DNA from: Flaveria trinervia
Lineage: Eukaryota > Streptophyta > Magnoliopsida > Asterales > Asteraceae
Assembly: GCA_025506515.1 (NCBI GenBank)
Contig: CM046443.1
Span: forward strand, 47,171,735 to 47,235,734
Direction of reading: 5' to 3'
Length of the DNA: 64,000 nt
Part shown: one piece after another, positions 43,396 to 53,283 of the stretch
Numbering within the stretch: position 1 is the stretch's first letter
How the letters are laid out: the number at the start of each line of letters is the position of its first letter
Made by a program: the position numbers and the translations under genes
The notes under the pieces: model-generated
Databases searched by the model: none
What the model was told of the DNA's origin: nothing
The model's input: the letters and a program-made list of their open reading frames with translations, nothing else

Positions 43396-44655
43396 ATGGT
43401 TAAAGAGGCTGATGCTGAACACAGCAGATCAATGGACAATATCATTGATCAGCTGTTTAGGCAAGGTTTCAATATTGAAAAGCTGGTCTCTGAAATAAGA
43501 AGATTAGAGATTGAAGAGATTCAACAAAGATGGGCCAGCTACAACACAATGGATAGAGAAAGACTTGAGATCATGATCAGATTTATCAGCAAATACCTTG
43601 GGAGATCATTGATCGAAATAAAATCATGGACCAGGGACAGCATCTTGGCCATAACCTCCAAGATCTATTCGTCTGAGGCATATACTAAGGGATTAGTAAT
43701 AGAAGCTTTGAATGAAGCAGGAGCAGGGAGCATGACTGAGCTAGCCAAACACTCAAAAGCCACACTCACCTCCAAAATGCTAACTCAGCCTGTCAACATT
43801 CCCTCTCCAAAACAACCACAACCACAACCCACAAAACCAACTCCCTTACCCTCAAAACCAACAGCCTATGATGCACCTAAGCAGAAGAAGAGAAAGGTGT
43901 TGAGGCTGGAAGAAGAAGAAGATGATGATGAAGACAGGCTGCCGATCGCAGCTGTTCTGCAGTTGCCTAAGGCCAAAGATCTCTCTCTTGCAATAACTCC
44001 TGAGCAACAAAGAGATGCAATCAAAGTGAAATTGGAAGAAGAAGAACAACACAGATTGCACGATGAAGAGTTATTGAGGAGAGTAGATAAAGCATATGCA
44101 GCCACTTCCTCCATCATCAATATGAAAAAACAAGCTAAGAGGATTTATACTCTTAGACATACTTTTCAGTATGTGAAAGAAAGAGTAAGAATTTGGCCTG
44201 ATCCTAGGGTGGCTCATAGAATACAAAAGAAAAATATCCCTCAGAGATACAATGGGCAAGTGAAAAAGATTGTAGATGAAGTGATCTCCTTAGCCCTTGT
44301 AGTCTCACCCTGGGAAATCCTGGAAGATTTCAAAAAGGCCTACACCTCAAACATGCCCCGACAAAAGATGCTGGAGAACAGAATGATCAAAAAGGGGCTG
44401 GTGTATAAGAGGCTGAATGAGATCAGAAAGGATGAGTTACCACTGCTGTTAGAAGGTCATCATCCTGATGAATTTGCTTACAGACAGATTACAACAGTGG
44501 TACTCAAAAATGGAAAACAGGTCAAATTCCTGTCTGAGTACTATGGGCCAGAAGGATTCTTCGATGGTGAGGCAGAGGAGCTCACCATGGAGGAAAAAAT
44601 TGTATTTTTGGAGGCCTACACCAGGGAATCCTACAAGCTCATAGTTAGGAAGTGA
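43396..44655 (+). CDS. Copia-B extra ORF, C-terminal domain (419 codons open)
   Basis: It opens from the ATG at 43396 and stays open to 44655, the longest uninterrupted retroelement frame in the window. The first 150 residues are helical and charged (RRLEIEEIQQRWASYNTMDR, MIRFISKYLGRSLIEIKSW). A Pro/Gln/Thr linker follows, then an acidic run (LEEEEDDDEDRLPIAAVLQL). A folded-looking C-terminal part is last (FQYVKERVRIWPDPRVAHRI, LVVSPWEILEDFKKAYTSNM, AYRQITTVVLKNGKQVKFLS). It matches the Copia-A 8459-9689 region in place and pattern. It is probably frameshifted from the upstream linker rather than an independent gene. No known enzyme motif, signal peptide or membrane segment is visible, so env function is not supported. 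Confidence 0.65.
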   Translation: MVKEADAEHSRSMDNIIDQLFRQGFNIEKLVSEIRRLEIEEIQQRWASYNTMDRERLEIMIRFISKYLGRSLIEIKSWTRDSILAITSKIYSSEAYTKGLVIEALNEAGAGSMTELAKHSKATLTSKMLTQPVNIPSPKQPQPQPTKPTPLPSKPTAYDAPKQKKRKVLRLEEEEDDDEDRLPIAAVLQLPKAKDLSLAITPEQQRDAIKVKLEEEEQHRLHDEELLRRVDKAYAATSSIINMKKQAKRIYTLRHTFQYVKERVRIWPDPRVAHRIQKKNIPQRYNGQVKKIVDEVISLALVVSPWEILEDFKKAYTSNMPRQKMLENRMIKKGLVYKRLNEIRKDELPLLLEGHHPDEFAYRQITTVVLKNGKQVKFLSEYYGPEGFFDGEAEELTMEEKIVFLEAYTRESYKLIVRK

Positions 44656-44862
44656 GTCTCATGGATGGGGGAACAGCTCAGTGTCCAATTCCCCAATACA
44701 AAGCTCCCATCCATACATTGCCAACCAAATCATCAGAGACTCATTCCCAGGCCAGTGCTTATATGGGTCATCTTCTCAACTGATCAAGAAGGAAAAAGAC
44801 CAACCATTCTGCCAACAATAAGTGGGAAAATAAATCAATTAGAGGTTTTGGCTGCATTGGTT
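44656..44862 (+). other. Copia-B non-coding tail before the polypurine tract
   Basis: It can be read open (44665-44979) but without a motif, and it runs into the LTR, so I treat it as non-coding. Confidence 0.5.
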
Positions 44863-44873
44863 CAGGGGGAGTT
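44862..44873 (+). promoter_or_regulatory. Polypurine tract of Copia-B
   Basis: TCAGGGGGAGTT directly before the 3' LTR start. It is nearly the same as the Copia-A tract at 9703-9714. Confidence 0.9.
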
Positions 44874-45826
44874 TGTTGGACCAAAAGAACCAATGAGCCA
44901 AGATCAGAAAACCTCTAAGTCCCACATGATATCACAACAACTGCTGAAGGCTTCATCAGCAGTTCGACAAGTGCTGTAGACTTCAACAGCTGAAGATCAA
45001 GTACTGAAGACTTCAACAGCTGAAGACTAAAGTGCTGAAGCTCAACAGCTGAAGAACACAAGTGCTGAAGCTGAAGACTAAAGTGCTGAAGTCCAACAGC
45101 TGAAGAACACAAGTGCTGAAGCTGAAGACCAAAGTACTGAAGCTCAACAGCTGAAGAGTCCACAAGTGCTGAAGATCAACAACTGATGTACAAAGTCTGA
45201 AGACAAAGACTGAAGACATCAGCTTATGACATCTACTGAAGTCATCAGCTGATGAAACGTCTGAAGTTCAAGTCTGAAGACCAAGTGCTAAAGTTTCAGT
45301 AGTTTGTCACAACAGCTGAAGAGTACTTCTTCAGTAGTTGTGTTATCAGTAGTTTTATGTTTTTACTTTCAGTAGTTTTGTAAAACGACTGAAGAGCTTG
45401 TTCTTCAGTCGTTGTAGTTTCAGTAGTTTCTTTTCAGCAGTTGTAGTAACTGATAACACTTAGTATTTTTGTAAGAAGATGTCAGCTGTTTTGACATCTT
45501 CAGTAGTTGTGTTTCAGTTGTTTAAATAATTCTGTTAGATGTCACTATCGAGTGACATCAGCAGACGTCACATCTCCTATATAAGGAATGTTCAACCATG
45601 ACATTCCTATATAAGGGATGATTGACCTGATTGTAAGTGTGACATTTTGCCACCACGAAAGCGTGTGATTGAATGAAATATTCTTTTCGCAGAAACTTTC
45701 TCTCTGTATAACTAATTCTGTTCATTGCTATATCTTTGGTATTCTTGCTCGAATTGTGCTAGTTGGTACTCTATTCCGCTGCTGAAATCATTCGAATTGA
45801 TCAAACTAGATGCTGAGATCCTATCA
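44874..45826 (+). repeat. 3' LTR of Copia-B
   Basis: 953 bp, the same length as the 5' LTR. Of the 20-25 differences seen by eye, most are C/T or G/A transitions at CpG or CHG-like sites, as expected for methylated DNA. It is followed by the ACCCT duplication at 45827-45831. Confidence 0.95.
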
Positions 45827-45831
45827 ACCCT

Positions 45832-46412
45832 AATAGTATAGACTCCCAAAAATTTCATAATAAATTATAAGTGTTTAGGCGCACCAATACTATTTGGGCG
45901 CATGAGCCCTATTTGGGCGCTTCATCACTATGCAGGCGCATCAGCCAACACTTAACCGCATTAACACTTAGGCGCATGAACCATTCAGGTGCGTGAACTA
46001 TTCGGGCGTATGGTCCATTCGGACACATGGACACTTAGGCGCATGGCCATTCGGACGCATGAACATTAGGCGCATGGCCATCCGGACGCATGAACACTAT
46101 CGGGGTGCATGACCCGACACTTAGTCGTCCGATTACAAATTCTAGGCGCATGAACCACTGTTCAGCGCATGAGTTACACTTAAAACATTCTTGTAAGGCC
46201 CCGTTCCCGGGAATGGACACTTAGGCGCATGGCCATTCGGACGCATGAACACTTAGGCGCATGGCCATTCGGACGCATGAACACTTAGGCGCATGGCCAT
46301 CCGGACGCATGAACACTATCGGGGTGCATGACCCGACACTTAGTCGTCCGATTACAAATTCTAGGCGCATGAACCACTGTTCAGGCGCATGAGTTACACT
46401 TAAAACATTTCT
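45832..46412 (-). repeat. G2 3' LTR, piece 2
   Basis: It matches 59409-59768 of the 5' LTR (AATAGCACAGACTCCCAAA-like start), with an array of GGCGCATGA and TTCGGACGCATG units. It is longer than the 5' LTR equivalent because of a tandem duplication that includes 21 bp of the Gypsy-1 LTR end (46193-46213). It ends in TTTCT, the Gypsy-1 target site. Confidence 0.85.
46018..46412. repeat. Tandem duplication containing a Gypsy-1 LTR end
   Basis: Copy 1 (about 46018-46213) and copy 2 (about 46214-46436) share ATGGACACTTAGGCGCATGG through GAGTTACACTTAAAACATT and CTTGTAAGGCCCCGTTCCCGGGA. Copy 1 therefore ends in a stray piece of the Gypsy-1 LTR (46193-46213). Confidence 0.8.
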
Positions 46413-48292
46413 TGTAAGGCCCCGTTCCCGGGACGCTTACAGCTGGGTTCTCATCGCACATAAAACATATAATTACATTTGTGTTTCATAAATCGCAGCG
46501 GAAAACTAAAACAATCTTTCATTTCCATGTAAATGCTTTTGCAAATTAATACAACATTCATTACAAAATAGCTTGTTTGTGTTACAATGCAAAAACATTA
46601 ATCAAAAGAATGCCATCCCCAATAGAGCTGAGTAGTCGCCCGTGCCATCCTCAGCAACCATTACCTGCCAACTGGAAACACATCAAAGTCAGCATTGCTG
46701 AGTGAGTTCTAGTTTTATAAATAAAACATACTTTACTTTCACATAAAACCGTTCGTTACTTTTACATGATCACACATCGTACGTACACATAGATAATATC
46801 ATTATTATCTTCTTCATTCTTCCATTCGTTCATTATGACTTTACTTGCGCATCGAACATCATCCATACCAATACCATGTGCTACACCCCGGTTAGTCGTA
46901 GCTACCGGGCCGAAGTCAACAAATGAACAGCTAAACGTATGCCACGGTACTAGGAGTAACCATCAGTCTTAGCTACGGGGCCGAAGTCAACAAATGAACA
47001 GTTAAACGTATGCCGCAGTACTAGGGGTGAGCGGTAGAGGTTCTACATTCAGGGTCAATCACAAGAAGGACCCGTTATCCGATGTGTGCAAGACGTTTCA
47101 TTCGTTCATTCATACATGCATTCATTCATCATGTTCCTCTTCTTTATCTTTCACTTTACGTTACATAATACTTCGTTCATTCATCATAATAGGTAAAGCC
47201 ATAGGAAAGATAGTAAACATCATATTAAGGGAACATTAACATACATCAACATCACGTCATACAGGGCAGCATCATACATACATATCATACAACATCATCA
47301 CCCTCATCATGTCCAACATGCTTTCTAAGACCTCGATCGTCACCTTAAAAACTCTTATGGGAACCTTTACATCAAAACTTACATCTGCACTTTCCCCGAA
47401 AGTCAGAAGTCAATCTACACCTTCCTCGGGTACAACACCCCTATTCGGGCGTATGGACACCCTTTAGTCGCATTGCCTCCATGCGACTGAACATCATGCG
47501 AATGAACTAATACGGATGAACACCTATGCGAATGGACATCCAGTCGTGCGAATGGACAATGCGGATGAACACCTATGTGACTGGACCTTCAGTCGTGCGA
47601 ATAGACCTTCAGTCGCATGACCCCCATGCGACTGGCCCTCCAGTCGTGCGAATGAACCCCAATCGCACCCTAATCGGCCGTATGGCCTCCATTCGGCCTC
47701 TAGTCGGTCGTCCTAGCCCTAACTGATGCAGAATACAGTTCAACCTGACTGCAGCCGAGGGTTTTCGGCCTCCAAACTCATCTAAACCCATTTTAAGCCT
47801 AAATCAACCATCCTAAACCTTAGGGATGCATACCATAACATTATTCAAGCACAACCAAGCAAGAAATCAAGCACCAAACGGGTCCTACACATACATACAC
47901 GCATACATACGGGTTTTCACCCAAAAACGCGAAAAAAGGGTTTTTAGATGTGTTCCAGCCCCAAAATCATTCAAAAACATGTAAAAGAGGGGTCCTAGAA
48001 CTCACCTAAACGAGCACAACGACAAGAGCTTCGATTTAGCTTGCTCCACGACGATTTTGGCGACCCGAACCAACCCGAACCAACACTTTTTCCTCTTTTT
48101 CTCTTCTTTCTCTCTTCTCCCTTTTCTTTGGCTGATTTGTGAGTGTGGGGGAGAGGGTAAGGGCTGCCCTCTCCCTTATATACTCCCCCTCACCCGACTT
48201 TCTTTTGTGGGCGAGTTTGGTCCCTCGACTTTGGGCTTTATTTTCTTTTCTTTCTTCACCGGCTTCAAAATAATAAATATTCGGGCGTTACA
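46413..48292 (-). repeat. 3' LTR of Gypsy-1
   Basis: 1,880 bp, TGTAACGCCCGAATATTTATT (48292) to CGGGGCCTTACA (46413) on the minus strand. TATATAAG is at 48182-48175 (minus). An array of CAGTCGTGCGAATGA, ATGCGACTGAA and similar units is at 47440-47710, downstream of the TATA box, unlike in the Copia LTRs. A duplicated 57-bp block (GGGCCGAAGTCAACAAATGA) lies at 46899-47025. Confidence 0.9.
47440..47715 (-). repeat. Short CpG motif array in the Gypsy-1 LTR
   Basis: About fifteen units, including CAGTCGTGCGAATGA at 47641-47655, which matches 10066-10080 in the Copia-A LTR base for base. A second copy of the array is in the 5' LTR at about 54310-54570. Confidence 0.85.
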
Positions 48293-48296
48293 AGTC

Positions 48297-48312
48297 CACC
48301 CCCCTTAAATAG
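48297..48312 (-). promoter_or_regulatory. Polypurine tract of Gypsy-1
   Basis: On the minus strand TTTAAGGGGGGTGGAC lies just before the 3' LTR start. Confidence 0.85.
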
Positions 48313-48331
48313 GTTTCGTCCCCGAAACCTG

Positions 48332-49793
48332 TTATTCGTCGAACAAACATGGGTAATGCTGTCTCATTTCTTCCTCAGTCTCCCACGTTGACTCGGATCC
48401 CTTCCTGTGCTTCCACTGTACACGCATAAGAGGAACCACTTTATTTCGCAGCCTCTTTTCTTTACGATCGATGATTGCCACTGGTTGCTCCACATAATTG
48501 AGCCTTTCATCTATTTCAATGTCCTCCAGTGGAACAATCATGTCTTCATCAGCTATACACTTTCTCAGATGAGATTTATGGAATGTCGGGTTAATCCCAC
48601 TTAACTCATCTGGCAACTCCAATCTATAGGCCACCTCCCCTACTCGAGCAATGATTCGGAAAGGGCCTATATATCTTGGGCTCAACTTGCCCCGCTTTCT
48701 GAATCTGATAATACCCTTCCAAGGTGAGACCTTCAACATAACCCGTCACCCACTTGGAACTCAATTGGCCTACGTCGCTTATCGGCATACGACTTTTGTC
48801 TATCTTTGGCTGCCCTCATGAAGGCTTTAGTCTTTTCAAGCTTCTCTGTCGTAGCCTCGATTACTTCGACGCTCCCCAATTCCTTTTGACCAATGTCGCC
48901 CCAACAAACAGGTGTTCTGCATCTCCTACCATATAGCATCTCATATGGTGGCATACCAATACTGGCATGATAGCTGTTGTTGTATGAGAATTCGGCTAAC
49001 AGTAAGTGGTCATCCCAACTTCCACCAAAATCGATCACACATGCCCGGAGCATGTCTTCCAGTGTCTGAATGGTCCTTTCTGACTGACCATCAGTCTGGG
49101 GATGATAAGCCGTGCTAATATGTAACCTCGTCCCTATAGCGTCGTGGAATTTCTTCCAAAATTTAGATGTAAACCGAGTGTCACGATCAGAAACAATAGA
49201 CACCGGCACACCATGACGAGTTACAATTTCCTTGATGAACAGTTCGGCCACCTCTCAGATGAATACGTCTCGCGGATCGGTAGAAAGTGAGCACTCTTCG
49301 TCAAACGATCAACTATCACCCATATGGCATCGTACCCTTTCGGAGTACGTGGCAGCTTCGTAATGAAGTCCATGGTGATGTGCTCCCATTTCCATTCTGG
49401 TATATCCAAAGGTTGTATCTTCCCATATGGCTTTTGATGCTCTGCCTTCACCTGTAAGCAAGTAAGGCACTTACTCACATACTCCACCACGTCACGCTTC
49501 ATACCCGGCCACCAATAATCTTTCTTCATGTCATGGTACATTTTCGTGGCATCAGGATGAATGGAGTATCGAGTCTTGTGGGCTTCATCCATTATCTTCA
49601 CCCGTAGATCCCCAAAACGAGGAATCCACACACGACCGAATCGAGTTCTAACACCGAGTGTGTTTTCACCCAATTCCCCAACCAGACCTCTCATTCTTTC
49701 CGAGTTAAGGTGATCTTCCTTCAATGCCTCATCTTGAAACTCCATAACTTGCTTCATCACATCGGAGGTCATGATTAATTGATAAGCTTTCAC
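48332..49793 (-). pseudogene. Gypsy-1 integrase with chromodomain-like C-terminus
   Basis: The zinc part is HPDATKMYHDMKKDYWWPGM with KCLTCLQVK (49580-49450). The core has WEHITMDFITKLPRTPKGYD, SIVSDRDTRFTSKFW and YHPQTDGQSERTIQTLEDML, giving D, D and E. It then reads FSYNNSYHASIGMPPYEMLY and GPFRIIARVGEVAYRLELP. The tail, VPLMRVQWKHRKGSESTWET, resembles a chromodomain, which in chromoviruses tethers integration to heterochromatin. Frames shift near 49240 and 48735. Confidence 0.9.
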
Positions 49794-50497
49794 CGAATCG
49801 GTTCGGGCCTTTCCTTCCGGCTAAGGGCATCCGCCACCACATTAGCTTTGCCTGGATGGTAATGGATCACGCAATCATAATCCTTTATAAGTTCCAACCA
49901 TCTCCTCTGCCTCATGTTCAGATCCTTTTGCTCGAAGAAGTACTTCAAGCTCTTATGATCGGTGAATATGGTGCACTTCGTCCCGTAGAGATAGTGCCTC
50001 CAAATCTTTAGTGCAAAGACCACGGCTGCTAGCTCCAAGTCATGAGTGGGATAATTAACCTCATGGACTTTCAACTGTCGGGATGCATAGGCTATAACCT
50101 TCCCTCCCTGCATTAACACACACCCCAACCCTGAGTAGGAAGCATCAGAATAAACCACCAGATCTTCGCTTCCATCGGGTAATGACAGAACAGGAGCTTG
50201 AGTCAGTCTTGCCTTCAGCTCTTCGAACGCCTTCTCTTGAGCTTGACCCCATACAAACTTCACATCCTTTCGGGTCAACTTAGTTAGTGGAGAAGCAATC
50301 TTAGAGAAGTCTTGGATGAATCTTCTATAGTAGCCCGCCAAGCCCAAGAAACTACGGATCTCGGATGGCGTCTTTGGTGACCTCCATTGCATAACCGCCT
50401 CCACCTTCGCCGGGTCAACCATAATCCCGTCAGGATTCACCACATGACCAAAAACTGAACTTCGCGCAACCAAACGCGCACTTGGAGAATTTAGCAT
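49790..50497 (-). pseudogene. Gypsy-1 RNase H and connection
   Basis: An open frame of 235 codons with VVNPDGIMVDPAKVEAVMQW, IRSFLGLAGYYRRFIQDFSK, LVVYSDASYSGLGCVLMQGG, VVFALKIWRHYLYGTKCTIF and YHPGKANVVADALSRK. All RNase H acidic positions that I can recognise are present. It follows RT after a frameshift near 50440-50497. Confidence 0.9.
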
Positions 50498-51223
50498 ACA
50501 ATTTCTCCCTTCTCAACATCTCTAGAACCTCTCGAATGTGACCGGCATGCTCAATCTCGCTCTTTGAATAAATCAGGATATCATCAATAAACACAATCAC
50601 TGATTTATCCAACATAGGCCGACACACACGGTTCATCAGATCCATAAAAGCAGCTGGCGCGTTGGTCAAACCAAAGGACATGACCAGAAATCGTAATGAC
50701 CATAGCGCGTACGGAAAGCTGTTTTAGGGATATCTTGCTCCTTCACCTTCAACTGATGATAACCCGATCGAAGATCTATCCTCGAGAACCAACTGGCACC
50801 CTGAAGCTGATCGAACAAATCATCTATCCTCGGTAAGGGATAGCGGTTCTTCACTGTCAACTTGTTCAGTTCGCGGTAGTCAATGCACATCCTCATACTA
50901 CCATCCTTCTTCTTTACAAATAGGACCGGAGCACCCCAAGGAGAGATACTCGGTCTAATGAACCCCTTATCAAGCAGCTCTCGCAACTGCTCCATCAAGT
51001 CTTTCATCTCGGTTGGAGCCAACGGATATGGTGCCTTGGCAACAGGTTGGGCACCCGGTATCAGATCAATCTGAAATTCAATCTCTCTGTCAGGTGGCAC
51101 TCCTGATAAGTCTTCTGGGAACACGTCTGGAAAGTTACACACAACCGGTACATCGGCTATTTGTGGTGTTGGTGTATCCATATCTTTTACATAGGCCAAG
51201 TAAGCACTACATCCACGCCTCAT
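50430..51223 (-). pseudogene. Gypsy-1 reverse transcriptase
   Basis: The frame 51223-50666 has FPDVFPEDLSGVPPDREIEF, MRMCIDYRELNKLTVKNRYP, FDQLQGASWFSRIDLRSGYH and FRTRYGHYDF. After a frameshift at about 50670 the frame to 50430 has MSFGLTNAPAAFMDLMNRVC and VFIDDILIYSKSEIEH with the catalytic (F)IDD. Inactive only because of the frameshift. Confidence 0.95.
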
Positions 51224-51948
51224 ACACTTTCCGCCACCGCCATTGAGATCACCTTCGGGATTGTAGTAACCCGATCACCATAAACCGTTACCGAACTTCC
51301 GTCAGGCGCTATCAACCGAACCATTTTCTTGCGACATACAATGTTCGCCTTGAAATCCGCCAACCAATCCATCCCAAGAACCAAATCGAAACCACCCAAG
51401 GTCATCACAAACGGTCTAACAGGAAACTTATGACCCTCAAGTTCCACGTCACAATTCTCTATCGCCTCAAAAATCCTGGTAGACTTACCTATGGCAGTTT
51501 CTACATCAAAGGGCGCATCAACACTTCTACTACTAACAGGCAGCTTAGCACAGAAAGCAGCAAAAATAAAACTCCTACTAGCACCCGAATCAAATAACAC
51601 AGAAGCTAAAGTCTGGTTCACTAGAAACGTACCGGACACAACGTCAGGGTCCGTCCTAGCCTCCTCCTGTGTCATGGTGAACGCCCTGGCGCTCGCCCTC
51701 GGTCCATCACTTCCCGTCTTCTTCACCCCTGAACCCTCAGTCCTCGACTTCTTACAATCCCTGCTCATATGACCGGTTTCCCCACAGTTAAAACATTTGC
51801 CCGACAGGCAATCCTTCGCCATATGCCCTGTCTTCCCACACTTGAAGCACAAGTTTGACCCAAACCTACATTCCCCGCTGTGCTCCCTTCCACACTTGCC
51901 ACACCTTTTCGACCCCGCACTTGGTGTGACCACACGGCGTTCATCCAC
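51220..51948 (-). pseudogene. Gypsy-1 gag zinc knuckles and protease
   Basis: An open 242 codons. The knuckle pair CFKCGKTGHMAKDC and CFNCGETGHMSRDC is preceded by CGKCGREHSGEC. The aspartic protease follows: SVLFDSGASRSFIFAAF, FVMTLGGFDLVLGMDWL and IVCRKKMVRL. It overlaps the start of the RT frame by four bases (a frame change). Confidence 0.95.
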
Positions 51949-52934
51949 CCGTGCCTTTTTTTACCCATCGGGGCATCACCCTGACCAAACCGTTTCCCGT
52001 TCCAGTTCCGATCACCACCACCCTTCTTACTCGCTTCAGTCACCACCACCTCCCGCTCGTCATACAGCCTCCCTGCCAAATCAACCGCCGACTTAAACGT
52101 GCTTGGCCGGGCGGCGATCATATGCCGGCGAACATCCACCGTAAACCCTGAATGTACCTCTTGATTTTCCGAGACAGAGGCATCACCTGATCAGGCACAA
52201 GCCGTGCCATTTCATTAAACTTGGTGGTATACTACTGGTGTGTCATGGTTCCAGCCTCCAACTGCAGAAACTCCCTTTCCAACTTATCCATTTCCCGATG
52301 AGGACAAAATTCCTCAATCACCAACCTTCTCAGCTCAGGCCATTTCATTTTCCAATGGCCCTACTACCCTCAGCTTGGACAATGTTGTCCCACCAGCACA
52401 GAGCTGAATCCACAAAAGAGTGGGTAGCAAACTTCACCTTTTGGTCCTCTCGGCACTCGCTGATATCGAGAACAGCTTCCATTTCCCTCACCCACCGGTG
52501 AGCGGCTGCAGCGGTGCCGTTTCCATCAAAAGTAGAGGGCTTGCATCTCATAAATGCCCCGTAGTTACATCCTCGCACTGCCTCTGGCACAGGCTCTTCT
52601 TCTTCCTCTTCATCATCAAACAGAACCGTTTCCGGCTCTGGTTGTTCCCGTCCTCCAGAGGATCTGTTTCTTTCTTTTCTTTCCCCTTCTCGTACAGCCT
52701 TAATAACTTCAGTCACCACAGACGGTAAGATTGTCTGCATGACCTGATGGACTTCTTCTACAACAGCCTCCTTTACTGAGGCTCTCAATTGGCGCTTTCG
52801 TCGCCACCCTCCGGATGGGGGGTCTCTGGTTCTTCATGAACCACCCTCTCAACTCTGGGTCTCCCTCTCTTAGGTCGCGGTTCAGCACCGTGACCTCCAC
52901 CCCTAGAAGCTTTCGAAGATCTACCTCCGGCCAT
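51949..52934 (-). pseudogene. Gypsy-1 gag
   Basis: The ATG at 52934 (MAGGRSSKASRGGGHGAEPR) starts a basic N-terminus. The coiled or helical VEEVHQVMQTILPSVVTEVI and an acidic run follow. The retrotrans-gag core is FMRCKPSTFDGNGTAAAAHR, WVREMEAVLDISECREDQKV and ALCWWDNIVQAEGSRAIG. Frameshifts near 52790 and 52350 and a stop near 52235 (in the MTHQ-YTTKF block) interrupt it. Confidence 0.9.
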
Positions 52935-53267
52935 CACACGCACACTGAAAGATTTAAACACCAACACGGTCATTCAAGGAAACAACTCAGCTTATGTCAA
53001 GTATAGTAAGTCCCTAATTACAGTGGCCAGTTGTGATTAGCCACTTACTTTACTCTTCATACCCCAAGTATTACCTGTCCTGACTACATCAGTATTTAAA
53101 TCTACATATAACACATAACACATACCATGCGCACATAAAACCGGTTAACTTAACCAAAATACCTGATGGCACGCAGCTACTCAGATTGGCATCCCATTCC
53201 CATTCCGTCCCATTCTCAGTTTAAGATTAGGTTTATTTTGAAAATTTACCCATTTCACTTAAACTTT

Positions 53268-53281
53268 GGCTCTGATACCAA
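53268..53281 (-). promoter_or_regulatory. Primer binding site of Gypsy-1
   Basis: TTGGTATCAGAGCC on the minus strand, two bases inside the LTR. Initiator-Met tRNA type. Confidence 0.95.
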
Positions 53282-53283
53282 CT

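Larger units (their letters stand above)
27210..45826 (+). mobile_element. Copia-B, Sirevirus-like element with extra ORF
   Basis: Two 953-bp LTRs (27210-28162 and 44874-45826) in the same orientation differ at about 20-25 sites by eye. The flanks are perfect ACCCT duplications (27205-27209 and 45827-45831). The span is 18.6 kb including an 8-kb nested Copia-C; without it Copia-B is about 10.6 kb. Order is LTR, primer site, gag, coiled coil, [protease and integrase missing], RT, RNase H, palindrome array, extra ORF, polypurine tract, LTR. It lies inside the G2 3' LTR. Confidence 0.95.

Noticed and set aside
43396..44655. Independent host gene
   Set aside because: It lies between RNase H and the polypurine tract/LTR of Copia-B and has a counterpart in Copia-A, so it belongs to the element.
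52420..52728. Plus-strand frames within 48332-52934
   Set aside because: Opposite-strand shadows of Gypsy-1 gag-pol.
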